From Perilla frutescens (Eukaryota > Streptophyta > Magnoliopsida > Lamiales > Lamiaceae): 64,000 bases of DNA. Below the pieces are notes generated by a model that did not search any database, had not been told where the DNA came from, and worked only from the letters and a program-made list of their open reading frames with translations. Below, in pieces: positions 23,728-34,039 of this stretch (positions are counted from its first letter, which is position 1; every line of letters starts with the position of its first letter). Position numbers and translations under genes: made by a program. The stretch lies in assembly GCA_026008535.1 (NCBI GenBank), contig BRKX01000006.1:47666664-47730663 (forward strand), given 5' to 3'.

Positions 23728-25938
23728 GAAGATATATAATAACTGAAAATAAACATGCAGTACAGTCACAAACTTTAGGATAAAAACACATATAATTCGA
23801 ATACCTCAAAAGAAATTATATGCATATCCGCCGACATCTTAAAAACATTTCTTATAAGCTACGTAGGGTGGACATTTATAAAATTCATTTTTAAGCATGT
23901 TAAAACATAACCTTTCATCTACCTCCAGTCAAGTTTTCTTATGACAAGTAAATTAATAGTCGGATAAAAATCCCGGTCATGTAATCATCTAATTAATAAG
24001 CCACGTAGGATGGACGTTTATTAATAAATTACATCTAAGTGTACTTACCATTATCTTCACCCTAAGTTCATTATTTCAAATTCATTTCCCTGGTAGCAGG
24101 GCCGATTAGTTCTAATAATATTCTACAGTTATCCGTTAGGAAGTTTAGTTTCTAGAGAATCCAGTAATATGACTCCTCCGTAGGGAGGCCGCCAATTACT
24201 TCTCAATTAACCTAGATTAATGGAAACCGTTTTGAGATTTCCACATACTTTGGTATGTATCTCTCCCACTTAGTTATTTAAGTTTGAGGTTTCATTTTAT
24301 CACATTCAAACATGCAGTTAAATCACATAAAATGATAAACACCATTGCACGCTAAACAACAGAATAAGCAATAATAAGTGGGACCAACTATCATGGCTTA
24401 TATCTCATGTTGTAAATGAGATAAACTTGGAAAAATAGCTCTTTCGGAAGCCCAGAACCCCACGGCCGCCGCCTCTCAAATGCCTCACCGAAACCCTAGC
24501 TCCTTTAGGGTTTCGGGACATGTTCGGGATACCCTTCCTTTTCCAAACTGCTCCATTTTCCATCTTTGAGTTGATCACCTTTCCTTATTTTATATTCTAA
24601 ACTAGAATAATAAGGAAATAAAATACAACTCAAAATACTCTAACAATTTATTTCCTATTACATTAAAACAACATAATAATAAATTACCTATACCTAATCC
24701 ATGGATTTTCTCATGGATTAAAAAACCTCATAGCCAAACCGGCATATGGCCAACCATACATTCAACATAATTTAAACATCACATTCAACAAATAATTAAA
24801 GGCCATGATAGTTGGTTTCACCTGCAAAAAATACCATCTACAGATACAACTATCACAATTAAATGTTATCCATAAAATTACACATGATATCCATGCATGC
24901 ATAATTTTCGAAAATTACTTCTTTAATTAAATTAAAGATTTTCAAAAATTACCTCCGTGATATATTTGGAATTAATTAATAATTATCCACCAAATAAAAT
25001 CAAACAATTCGAATATATTCATAAGATCTCATATTTGGAAATTAGTCAAAATTATCTACCAAATAATATCTTAATAATTCAAATTTTATCTCTTAAGATT
25101 AACTTTGAAAATTAATTAAAATCTTCTACCAAAGTATATCTTAATATTTTCAAAAATATCCATAAGGTAAGATTTGAAAATTGGTCACAATTATCTACCA
25201 AATCTTATCTTAAATTTTCAAAAATAACTAGGGTATTAAATCTGGAAATTTTCGAAAATAATCAAAACTTAATCCTCGAAATTTTAACCCTAAAATTTTC
25301 GCCCCTCCCTTAATTAAATAATTAATTTAGAATTTTGATACAAGTCAAAATACTATCCAAATCATATTATTAAGTGCCAAAATTACAAGAATTAAAATTA
25401 AGGTAGTTTTGATCCTCTTCAAATACTTACCATAATTAAAATTCTATTTTGCAACCAACTTTGATTAAAATTAGGTAACTTTTGGTAGACACCAAAAATT
25501 ACCATATACCCATTTTAATCACCTAAATTTTTGACTCCCACTTAGTATAGGATATGAAAATTTTGATAACATCAAAAATCTATTCCAAATCCTACACTAA
25601 ATAGCCAAAAATATTACAACAAATTAAGGGACAATTAAACACCAAATTTTCAAAATTTAGAGAACTAAATTTTCGAAAATTACACATAAAATAAATCTGA
25701 AAATTTAATGAAGAACATCAAATATCATCCAATTTCATATTTTATGTGGGCGAAAAATCCATGCAATTAAAATTAAGAATTTTCGAACAAGACCTCAAAA
25801 ATTCATCCAAATTTAAATTGCAACATGCTCGAAAATTACATCTATTAAATCTGAAAATTTAAGCACATAAATTTAACATCAAATTTAATGAAAATTTTCA
25901 AGACAATCATAGAATTAATCCTAGATTAATACCGATAC
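23728..25938 (-). repeat. Copia-2 leader with degenerate ~70-bp tandem repeats
   Basis: The 2.2-kb space between primer-binding site and gag has no open frame. From about 24900 to 25270 a motif of the form ATTATCTACCAAAT recurs at 24982, 25051, 25121 and 25190, giving a period near 70 bases. More diverged versions continue towards 25750. The function of such leaders, such as packaging or translation control, is not known here. Confidence 0.65.
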
Positions 25939-25952
25939 CTGCTTTGATACCA
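25939..25952 (-). other. Copia-2 primer-binding site
   Basis: The minus strand reads CTGGTATCAAAGC just inside the 5' LTR. It differs by one base from the usual initiator-Met tRNA complement TGGTATCAGAGC. Confidence 0.85.
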
Positions 25953-25954
25953 GT

Positions 25955-27397
25955 TATTGGGGTTTTTTCGAATTACGCCCCACAGGATCTAATCGGATTA
26001 TCTATAATTCTAATAGGCATGCAAATCATGATTTTATGCATGTGATACAGATAACAATATGTTGATTGAATCATGTAAGCACATCGAATTAATGCAGCAA
26101 AAAAATTAATTCGAAGAACCGACTTACTTGACGATTGTAGGGTTGACGATAAGATTACAGGTCTGTCGTTGCTATAGAAGACATGGTCGAACTCGGCCCT
26201 TTCCTCACCGTGTTCGACGCACACCAAGGCTGCACAGACACTCCTTGATCTTCTACTGTATTCCCGATACCCGTTTAGATATAGAGTGGGCTACAAACTA
26301 CTAAACTTTGTATGGATAACCTGGGGAATTAAGTGAACTGAGAGGGGCCGATCGTGTGTTACGAAAATCACGCATCCTCCTTCTTTAAAAATAGAGGGAG
26401 GCATGAATTATGACTCCCAACCCTGATGGGTTTGGGCCTCTCCACTTATTCCATTCCCACAGTCCATTAAGGTATTATTTGGGCTACAGTAGGGATCTAG
26501 AAGAATATTAAATTGGCCTACTAATTTATTTAATATCTAATATCCAATACCTAGGATATAATTAAATAAATTAAGTGTTATTTTTATTCCACTAAAGAAA
26601 TAACACTGACCTACCAATTTAATACATTTTATTCAATGCATTCTTCTTTAGTCCAGTCATTCCCCACGTTTAAGATATAATGTTCATTAATTAATTATGT
26701 AAGCTCTGACAGCTATAATTAATTAGTTCTTCCATTCCTAGAGCAGTACCACACAAGCTTTACCATGTACGAAATAAATTCCACCTGCAGTGTTTCAGAT
26801 GTACTTGTGTTTACTCAAGGGGACATCATCAACCTGGCGCACCAGGACGTGGTGACCTAAAATAGTGCATGACCCATATATGTGAATATGTTACTGCCCA
26901 AAATATCGAGATAATTGACTCTATCAAGAATCTCACCCATTGATAAATTAAAGCAATAATCATAACACACATATGCCCGCCACTGTGCAAGGCTTAAGAA
27001 CCCGAACTCTGTGGATCTTTATTCTCTCCCTTTAGGATCAGACCAGAGAATAGTATCATGTCGCAATCCTCCTCAATACACGTGTTAGTGTATCAGAATA
27101 ATCAGTTAGTCAAGATACACTAACTATCAGATTATTCTACAGTCTACAATGGTTGGTTCAGGACCACCTAAACTGCGAGCCTTTTAATACTTTGCAAGGA
27201 ATTCAATGATATGATCTTTACCGTGTATTTACCCACACCATATTATCTATAATGCAAGTATAAGGAAACATGCATATATAAATGAATAGCAAAGTAAATA
27301 GATGCACAAACAGTCACTGCAATAATAAACAATCCATATCGTCAAAAACCATTGTTAACAGTATACAAAGACAAGCTTTCAGTATAAAATCCTAACA
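25955..27397 (-). repeat. Copia-2 5' LTR (1443 bp)
   Basis: On the minus strand it begins TGTTAGGATTT and ends CCCCAATA, so the terminal CA has mutated to TA. Differences from the 3' LTR are scattered single-base changes and short indels. Confidence 0.95.
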
Positions 27398-27402
27398 TCA
27401 CT

Positions 27403-28013
27403 ATGTGTGAATTATTACTAACTGTGAAGTGAAGTATCATTAACTATGAAACGAAGTATCATTCGATATAAATTTGGAGAAATATCATTAACTATTAAGT
27501 GAAATATCATTAGATATATATCTGGTGAGTATCATTAACTGTCTGTGAAGTATTATTAATTATGGATGAAGTATCATTAACTCGGAAGTGGAGTACAATA
27601 GGATATTATTGATGATTAAACATTAATTATCATATCCACAATAGATAAATATCATTAACTATGAGTGGAGTATCATTAACTCAAGTATCATTATTTATGA
27701 GGTGAAGTATCATTAACTCACATATGAGTATCATTATTTATGGGGGTGAAGTATCACCACCAATGAAAAAAGTATCAGTAATTACAAAAGAAAGTATCAT
27801 TAATTACAAAAGAATGTATCACTAATTAGAAAGAAAAGTGTCAGTTTAAAACATAATCTCAAATTGAGAATCGGGTCTGTGAATACAATAAAAACTCATT
27901 CTTGAGTAAAAAAATTTATTTCATTATCATAGAGAAATATTATTGATTACAAAATAAAGTATCACTAATTACAAAAGAACGTAACACTAATTACAAATAA
28001 AAGTATCACTAAA
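27403..28013. repeat. GTATCATTAACT degenerate tandem array
   Basis: Dozens of copies of (A)GTATCATTAACT separated by 10-20 bases of A/T- and GAAGTG-rich sequence. The array begins left of Copia-2 (18222-18258) and continues here, so it was one array before the retrotransposon landed in it. It belongs to the MULE, not to a CRISPR locus: spacers are not uniform and the repeats are diverged. Confidence 0.8.
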
Positions 28014-28206
28014 AATCTCCGAGCTATGGCTTCGGCAAAATAGGTCGCCACTTTCCGGATCACCCCTGCCTGCGACACCGCTAAAAACCCTATATTTTTT
28101 GACGAGAGCCTCCGCCAATTTAAAATTCCGTTGTCGTACGACCTTTGCGCAGGCCCTCAACGAATGAACCAACCTAATCCCCTTCTCCTGCGACTGATGC
28201 CTATGC
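28014..28206 (-). pseudogene. DELLA/GRAS gene fragment captured by the MULE
   Basis: On the minus strand from about 28206 the translation contains [19 protein letters not shown] and KLAEALVKK, matching the start of the GRAS domain of DELLA proteins (GAI/RGA type), the nuclear repressors of gibberellin signalling. A one-base shift at about 28092-28100 moves the rest into the next frame. There [19 protein letters not shown] and IARRF continue the same GRAS segment in the right order. Only about 60 residues are present, with no start, no DELLA motif and no rest of the GRAS domain, so it cannot encode a DELLA protein. A non-DELLA GRAS donor is possible but less likely from the wording. Confidence 0.85.
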
Positions 28207-28599
28207 ATGAATCCAAATAACAAAGGCTTCATAATCATTAGAATTTAGATAAGATTGAAGTTCGAGTAGATAACATCTAAAAATACGTATCTAATGAATC
28301 ATGAAAAGAAAAATTAAATGGCAAGTCCGTCTTACAGAAGAGTGGCTAGGCAAAGAACTCTAAGAAAAGCAATTGCAAGAAAACGTGGCAATTCAAGCTA
28401 CCAGACAGTCTGATCCCACACTCACCTTTCCTCTAGCATGGCCATGTAACTAAGGCATATATCTAAAGGTTTCATAATCATACTTGTGCACTTTCTTATG
28501 CTAGCAAACAACTTTGGGCTTCTTGTGCTGTGATAAACTCAAGCGTCATAGTGATTTGACCACAGAAACCCCCCATTCAACCACTTTCTCCATAAACAC

Positions 28600-28790
28600 A
28601 CAGGTCATGCCGGCGAGAGTTTCAATTTCTTCACCGACAGTGCTCTGCTCACGGATTCTCCGGGGATGGCGGTGAGATCTGAATCCGACATTGTTCGATT
28701 GGCGGACGATTCAAGGCAGGCGTCAAAATCCGGCATCGGATTGAGGAAGAAGAATCGGGGATTGGAGAAGAGGTGATCTGATTAGGGCAA
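28600..28790 (-). other. GC-rich segment, possible second captured fragment
   Basis: It stands out from the AT-rich surroundings. On the minus strand an ATG at 28736 opens 43 codons ending at 28605, containing ANRTMSDSDLTAIPGES. The composition looks like plant coding or 5' leader sequence rather than transposon. I do not recognise the product. It may come from the same donor as the GRAS fragment or a different gene. Confidence 0.3.
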
Positions 28791-29790
28791 CTGAGAGATA
28801 GAGATAAGCCGATATATATATTTTTTAATATATATATATGGCCGGGTCGGATCCGAGTTGGGTGGAGATCCGTCTAACGTAAGAGACCCCGTTAGAAGGT
28901 CTCACACAAGTGTGCCCCTATTTTGTAACATATAACACAATATTTAAGTATGGTCGGTTTTTAATGGTAAAACACATTAATATATCCTTTCATTAGGTCC
29001 TTGTACTAATTTTTCATTTTAATGGGTCCTTATACTTTGACAAAACACATATTTAGGTCCTTCAATTATACCATTAAAATATGTTTTAATAGATCCTTTT
29101 ACTATTTTTATGTTTTATTAAGTCCTTATAATTATATATTTTCATCTCAACATGCCATTTTTTATACAAATTTACCTAAATCGTTAATATTTTTAGTTAA
29201 AATAGAGTAGTTTTAAATAACAATTAAATTAACAAGACCTATTGGATATGATATAATTATTTATTTTAAGAGGATCATGAACAACAATCACAAACATTTC
29301 TCCTTAATTTAATAACAATCACCCTAGCCATATTTAATAGGAAACCATCTAGATCTCACTGTAACCGTAAATTAACTACACCTTCGAGGTGATATAAAAA
29401 ATGATCTTGATATAAAAATTATGTATTATAATAAATGATCTTGATATAAAAATTTTCCAGTAGACGCGAAGGTTTTAGTTATATTTATTTTTGCCTTATA
29501 ATATCGAGAAAAGTTAATTTCAGCCATTAATCTATCTCTCATAACAATAATATATATATATATATATCCTTATTCAAAATAGTATTTTATTCATTTAATT
29601 TTTGTTTTAATACATTATTTATATTTATTAGTTTGTGCTAATATGCTTATTTTTAATTGTAATGGTAGCAATTTAGGTAAATTCATATAAAAAGGGATCC
29701 GTTACGATGAAATATTAAAGTATAAGGACTTCCTAAACTAAAAAAAATAGTAGAAGGACTAATTAAAATAAATTTTAATAGTCTAAGGAC

Positions 29791-31037
29791 CAGGGCCGTC
29801 TAAGAGGGTGTGCAAGGTGTGCTTTCGCACAGGGCCTCGTAATTTTTGGGGCCTCAAAAAAAAAATCTATTTAATATACCTATTAAAAAACTTATCTCTA
29901 TTCTCTTCTAATACCTAATACAAATATCGGGATTTTCAAGTTTCAACTTCCAATACAAATATTATTCCTCTTCAATTTTCCAACTTTTCATCTTCATTCA
30001 TAATTATTCTCTTTTAATTACCGTTGAATTTTTTTTCAATAAAAGAGCTTCTTATCTTTTTTATGAGATACTCATAATCTCATTCTCATATCAAACTGCA
30101 TCTGCAATATAAATATATAATTATACTGTCTATAGACTAAAAAACAAAACCCTTGCCCAGTAAAACCAAATTTTACACTTGATCCAACTATTTTGGATCA
30201 AAATCTCTGTGTACGATTTGAATATTTGATGATTTGCCCAATTAGAATTTTGATATAATCCTCTGCTGACGCCAACACCGGTTTTGAGGAATCATTTAGA
30301 GTTCATTATTTTCTTTATATTGTTGATCAAGCAATATCTTCTCTTAAAAACAGGTTTGAGCAATTTCAAAAGTATGAAAAAATATTTGATTTTTTGTTTA
30401 CTTCTAATTAACAAGTTGCGGTCATTGGATGATATGAGTTTGAAGTCTTGTTGTATTCATTTTGAAAATACACTTACACATAATGAGCACTCTGATATTG
30501 ATGGGAATGAGTTATTTGTGGAGTTAACGTTACTTAGAGAAATATTGATTGAAGATAATATAGGACCCTTAATATTTTAAAATTTTTGAATGGTTTAGAT
30601 TGCTTTTCTAATACAATTATCGCATATAGAATTTTATTGACTATTCATGTTACTATTGCATCTGCAGAAAGAAGCTTTTCAAAATTGAAGTTGTTGAAGT
30701 CATATATATGTTCGACGATATCACAAGAAAGACTTAATGGATTGGCGATGATAGCTATAGAAAATGATATTTTGGAAAAGATTGAATATGAAGTTTTAAT
30801 TGATGAATTTACTTCAAAGAGTGCTAGAAGAGTATCACTTTTTATGTAAAATTGTAGAAGACTCATATTTGCTTAAAGTTGTATTGAGAATATTATCAAC
30901 ACTATAAATACAATATTTTGAATTTTTAGTGTTTCTAACAATATTACTATAATTATAAAAATTATAAATTTTTTTTAATTTTAGAGCCTAATTTTTATTA
31001 TTTGCACAGGGCCTACAAAATTATTGAGACGGCCCTG
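29791..31037 (+). mobile_element. hAT transposon (1247 bp) nested in the TIR element
   Basis: Both termini are CAGGGCCGTCT (left as written, right as complement). Perfect 8-bp repeats CTAAGGAC flank the element at 29783-29790 and 31038-31045, the hAT hallmark. It carries the C-terminal half of a hAT transposase gene on the plus strand. The size implies internal deletion. Confidence 0.92.
30283..30849 (+). pseudogene. hAT transposase, C-terminal remnant
   Basis: The segment from about 30283 (SFRVHYFLYIVDQAISSL) to 30849 corresponds to the C-terminal half of plant hAT transposases related to zinc-finger MYM/TTF-type proteins. It ends with the dimerisation motif (TIASAERSFSKLKLLKSY, then SQERLNGLAMIAIEN). 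A TAA near 30410 and at least two frame changes, one near 30580, interrupt it. The N-terminal zinc finger and part of the catalytic domain are missing. It is inactive, but still clearly recognisable. Confidence 0.88.
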
Positions 31038-31163
31038 CTAAGGACTTAAATATGTGTTTTGCTAAAGTATAAGGACCTATTAAAATGAAAAAATTGTACA
31101 TGAACCTAATGAAATAAATAGTAACAGTACAGAAACCTGAGAATGTGTTTTGCGATTTTTAAT

Positions 31164-31917
31164 TTCTACACACATGACAAGACTAATGACAATTGACAAA
31201 TACAAGTACGAGAGAGCTTATTGCTATAAGATATATAATTACATATAAGATATATAATTACATCTAATATTATGAACGTCACACATATTCTGATTTTTTA
31301 CACAGTTTGACAATTTGACCGGAAATATAATTAACTAAATAATTTTATACAATTACTAAGTTCATAATTTTCCCGCCAAATTTCAAAGTGTATGACTTCT
31401 AGTCACCATGTCTAGGGGCTATCACCTTCAATTAATCTAAAAATGCATTGATATTGTAATTAATAAAAAAAAAATTCCCACCAAATTTTCAAATCGTAAG
31501 GTAAAAAAAATATTTCAAACATTATGATATTAGATGCAATTCTCATTGTAAAAAAGAGTCACTCTTCATCAAACTAAAAAAATTAGGACATCACAAGTAA
31601 AATATCAATGTTATTCAGTAATTCAAGCAATTTAATATTTTGGAGATTTGTTAAATTTCCAACACGGAGGGTATAACACTATTTTCCATATTCAATAAAA
31701 TATTCACGTTATTTATCACAATATATATTGTAAATGTTATATTATAGTCTATATATTTATAAGGAGTAAAGTATTCTGACTCGTGCATCACAAGAGGGAC
31801 ATACTAGTATATATATAATAAATATAAAATGTATAGAAATTAGAACATAAAACATCTTTCGCTCAATGGTAAGGAGGCGGGCTACACAAGTGGAGGCCAA
31901 CCTTGTGTGATATATTG
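31164..31917. other. AT-rich spacer
   Basis: No gene or element terminus recognised. A tract at 31855-31915 (CGCTCAATGGTAAGGAG and following) is faintly tRNA-like but has no acceptor stem or clear box B. Confidence 0.5.
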
Positions 31918-32460
31918 ATTAGGGTTGATAATTTTAGACACGATACAATAACATGAAACGAAAATAATGGGTTAGTGTGTGATCTTATTGTGTTCATATC
32001 GACACGATAATGATCCGATCATCGTGTCATGTCGTGTTTCATGTTAACCTACTAAACATGATAAAAATTAACAGGTTACCTGATACCCCGTCAACCCAAT
32101 AAGTACCTATTAATCTGCTATCATGTTAAGAACCTGATAACCTGTTACACTAAAAAATAAATATTTATTATTCCAATTTTCTTTATTTGCATATATATTT
32201 TTAATGAATTATTTTTATGATTCTAATTTTTTTAATATTGTCGCGTCATGTTGTTATTGTGTCATTATCATGCCGTGTCAGCACGATAAAATATTGTGTA
32301 TGTTGTGTTCATATTGGTTAGTATCGTGGCAAAATTATCGTGTTTGTGTTCATAATACTATAAATTTTTATAGTATCATGTTCGTGTTTGGCCTTATCGT
32401 ATTGTGTCGTTATCGTGTCGACACGAAACACGATAAGATAATATCTTTACTACTGTACTG
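31918..32460. repeat. Dispersed repeat rich in ACACGATA motifs
   Basis: Both ends carry many ACACGATA/CGTGTCG words in inverted arrangement (31930-32060 versus 32260-32450). This style is seen in non-autonomous plant DNA elements. I did not find clean termini or a target duplication. The plus-strand frame at 32204-32479 is not gene-like. Confidence 0.4.
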
Positions 32461-32715
32461 GAATCTGAAATTTAAGTGAAATTAAAATAAAAAAAACATT
32501 GAAAAAATAAATAATATAAATTTAAGTTACAATTTTAATAATAAAGTTGTGTCATTTCATTTTTTATATCTAAACATATTTTAAATTGTAACAAGTTTTT
32601 TTTAAAAAAAATTGAGGGTGAATTCATTGTAATCTTGTGGGGGTTTAATTATTTGCAATAAATATTAATTGGGATTTAATATTGTATAATAATTTTATGT
32701 TATTTTTTATAACAA

Positions 32716-32850
32716 AGACTGGTGAGATAGTTGTCAAATAGGTGGTGCTCATATAAGGTGCGTAGGTTAACAAGACTCTAAATGTATGAGTTTTGTTAGC
32801 CTACATAAATTATATGGGCACCACATATATGGCAGCCACATCAAAAGTTT
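32716..32850. repeat. Fold-back hairpin element (~135 bp)
   Basis: The left arm 32716-32774 and right arm 32790-32850 are inverted copies (GTGGTGCTCATATAA against TTATATGGGCACCAC, and GTAGGTTAACAA against TTGTTAGCCTAC). They could form a stem of about 55 bases with a short loop. A relic of the left arm with its flank recurs at 33640-33790. Confidence 0.7.
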
Positions 32851-32899
32851 TTAAGATTTTTTCGTGATTTAATTTAATTTTACAGTATTAATTATGGTT

Positions 32900-33532
32900 G
32901 GTAAATACTTGCATGCACAAGGTGCATATAAGATTTATTTTAGACGGGCAGGTCAAATTCGCGGGTTAACCCGCTTTGACCCGGGTCAACGCAGGTCAAC
33001 CCGCAAATTTTTTTTTTGTAAAATTAGTATCAACAGTAACATTAAAAAATATCACTCAAAATTCAAAAAGTATCACATGTATCATTAAATAGTAAGAGGT
33101 CTGTCACTTATCTTAGAGGTTTTTGGGGGGTGTTTTTAGGGGTTTATTTTGTGTGTTTTAGGGGTTTTTTTTGTATTTTTTAGGATTTTTTGGTGGATTT
33201 TTTAGGTTTTTTATTGTATTTTTTAGGATTTATTGGGGGTGTTTCTAGGGTTTTATTTTGTGCATTTTTTGGATTTATTAATTTCATTTTAGGGTATAAA
33301 TTTATATTTATTTCAAACAAATTATATCAATTTGCTTTAATTTTAGGGTTCATTAATTTTATTTTAGGGTATATGTTTTGTTGGGAAAAATTAAAAAAAA
33401 AACAAAGAAAATCGTAAAAAAAATGTCAGGAAAAAAAAACTGACAGGCGCATGGGCCCCATGCACCGCGCGTGGGCGCCACGTGCCTGCCTGATATAGGC
33501 GCACGGTAAAGTGGTGCACGTAAGTGCTCCTC
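32900..33532. mobile_element. Non-autonomous MULE (633 bp), 9-bp TSD
   Basis: Perfect 9-bp direct repeats ATTATGGTT (32891-32899, 33533-33541). The termini share ACTTRCRTGCAC in inverted orientation. Inside, 32950-33000 has GTTGACCYGGGTCAAC-type palindromic motifs like the element at 3684-4050. TATCAC/GTATCA motifs follow (33028-33090), then the G/T-rich block 33115-33370. A GC-rich stretch lies at 33440-33500. No gene is supported, though small frames exist. Confidence 0.78.
33115..33370 (+). repeat. G/T-rich TTTTAGGG-like low-complexity block
   Basis: Repeated words of the form TTTTTAGGG(G)TTT, TTTTAGGATTTT and GGGGTGTTTTTAGG lie within the 32900-33532 MULE. They resemble a decayed plant telomere-type repeat (TTTAGGG) but are irregular in spacing, so simple slippage is the likelier origin. 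Confidence 0.55.
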
Positions 33533-34039
33533 ATTATGGTTTATTCCATTCAATTTTAGTTTATAATTATTTTTTGATTTTAATTTTCATATTTTTGTTT
33601 AATAATTATAAGGGTTGATTATTACATAAAATTATGGTATATTCATTTTTCAAATTTTAATTTTTAGCGATAAATTAAATGTTAATTATGATGAATTATG
33701 TTATAATAATTATTATTTTATAACAAATATCGGTGAAGTGATGCTACATGGACAAAGTGTGTAGGCTAACAAACCTAATAGATATAAAATTTTAAAATGT
33801 TGAGATGAGCTTGTATTGATCGTCATGTTGTTGTGAAGATGTCAATTAGCCGACCAACTAATAGTTTTCCAGTTCCGTTGAACACGCAGATTAATTAAGA
33901 CCAACTTTTCTCGGAAGTTTCAATTTTATGTCGATTCCTTTAATTAGATATGTGAGTTTATCATTTTTTCACAATTTCAATTAATTAATGATTATATTTT
34001 CCATCATTTGTTTTACCTTTTGTTTCATTAATTATTTAT

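Larger units (their letters stand above)
18259..27397 (-). mobile_element. Copia-2: full-length but decayed Ty1/copia element
   Basis: LTRs at 18259-19703 and 25955-27397 are near-identical by eye, and perfect 5-bp repeats TCACT (18254-18258, 27398-27402) flank the element. On the minus strand: 5' LTR, primer-binding site, an unusually long leader of about 2.2 kb, one gag-pol frame, polypurine tract, 3' LTR. Gag-pol carries several in-frame stops. RT/RNase H motifs suggest a TNT1/Tork-like copia, but the lineage is not certain. The high LTR similarity argues for a fairly recent insertion. It landed in the GTATCA array of the host MULE. Confidence 0.95.
18085..28918. mobile_element. Gene-capturing MULE (Pack-MULE-like), interrupted by Copia-2
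   Basis: Perfect 9-bp direct repeats TATTTTGTA flank it (18076-18084, 28919-28927). The ends form inverted repeats: the left end reads ACTTATATGAGACCG then TTACGTTACACAGGTC, and the complement of the right end reads ACTTGTGTGAGACC then TTACGTTAGACGGATC. Removing Copia-2 and its target duplication leaves about 1.69 kb. The interior holds a GTATCATTAACT repeat array, a fragment of a DELLA/GRAS gene on the minus strand and a GC-rich segment at 28600-28790. No transposase is present, so it would need one in trans. A MULE with host-gene pieces fits the Pack-MULE definition. Confidence 0.82.
28966..31155. mobile_element. TIR element with long inverted ends, host of a hAT
   Basis: The left arm (28966-29090) and the complement of the right arm (31046-31155) share AAAACACAT, TTCATTAGGT, TTTTCATTTTAATRGGTCC and CAAAACACATATTTA in the same order, giving inverted repeats over 100 bases long. 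TTTTTAAT flanks both sides (28958-28965, 31156-31163), an apparent 8-bp duplication. No transposase of its own is visible. It begins only 38 bases after the MULE's target duplication. Superfamily is uncertain (hAT or MULE). Confidence 0.65.

Noticed and set aside
27403..28013. Regularly recurring GTATCATTAACT words as a CRISPR-like array
   Set aside because: Repeats are short and diverged, spacers are not of uniform length, there are no cas genes, and the setting is a plant nuclear MULE.
30284..30849. Two separate host genes suggested by adjacent open frames
   Set aside because: Together they read as one hAT transposase C-terminus with a frameshift, inside hAT termini.
31855..31915. tRNA-like or SINE head
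   Set aside because: A weak GCTCAATGGTAAGGAG similarity without a matching box B or tail.
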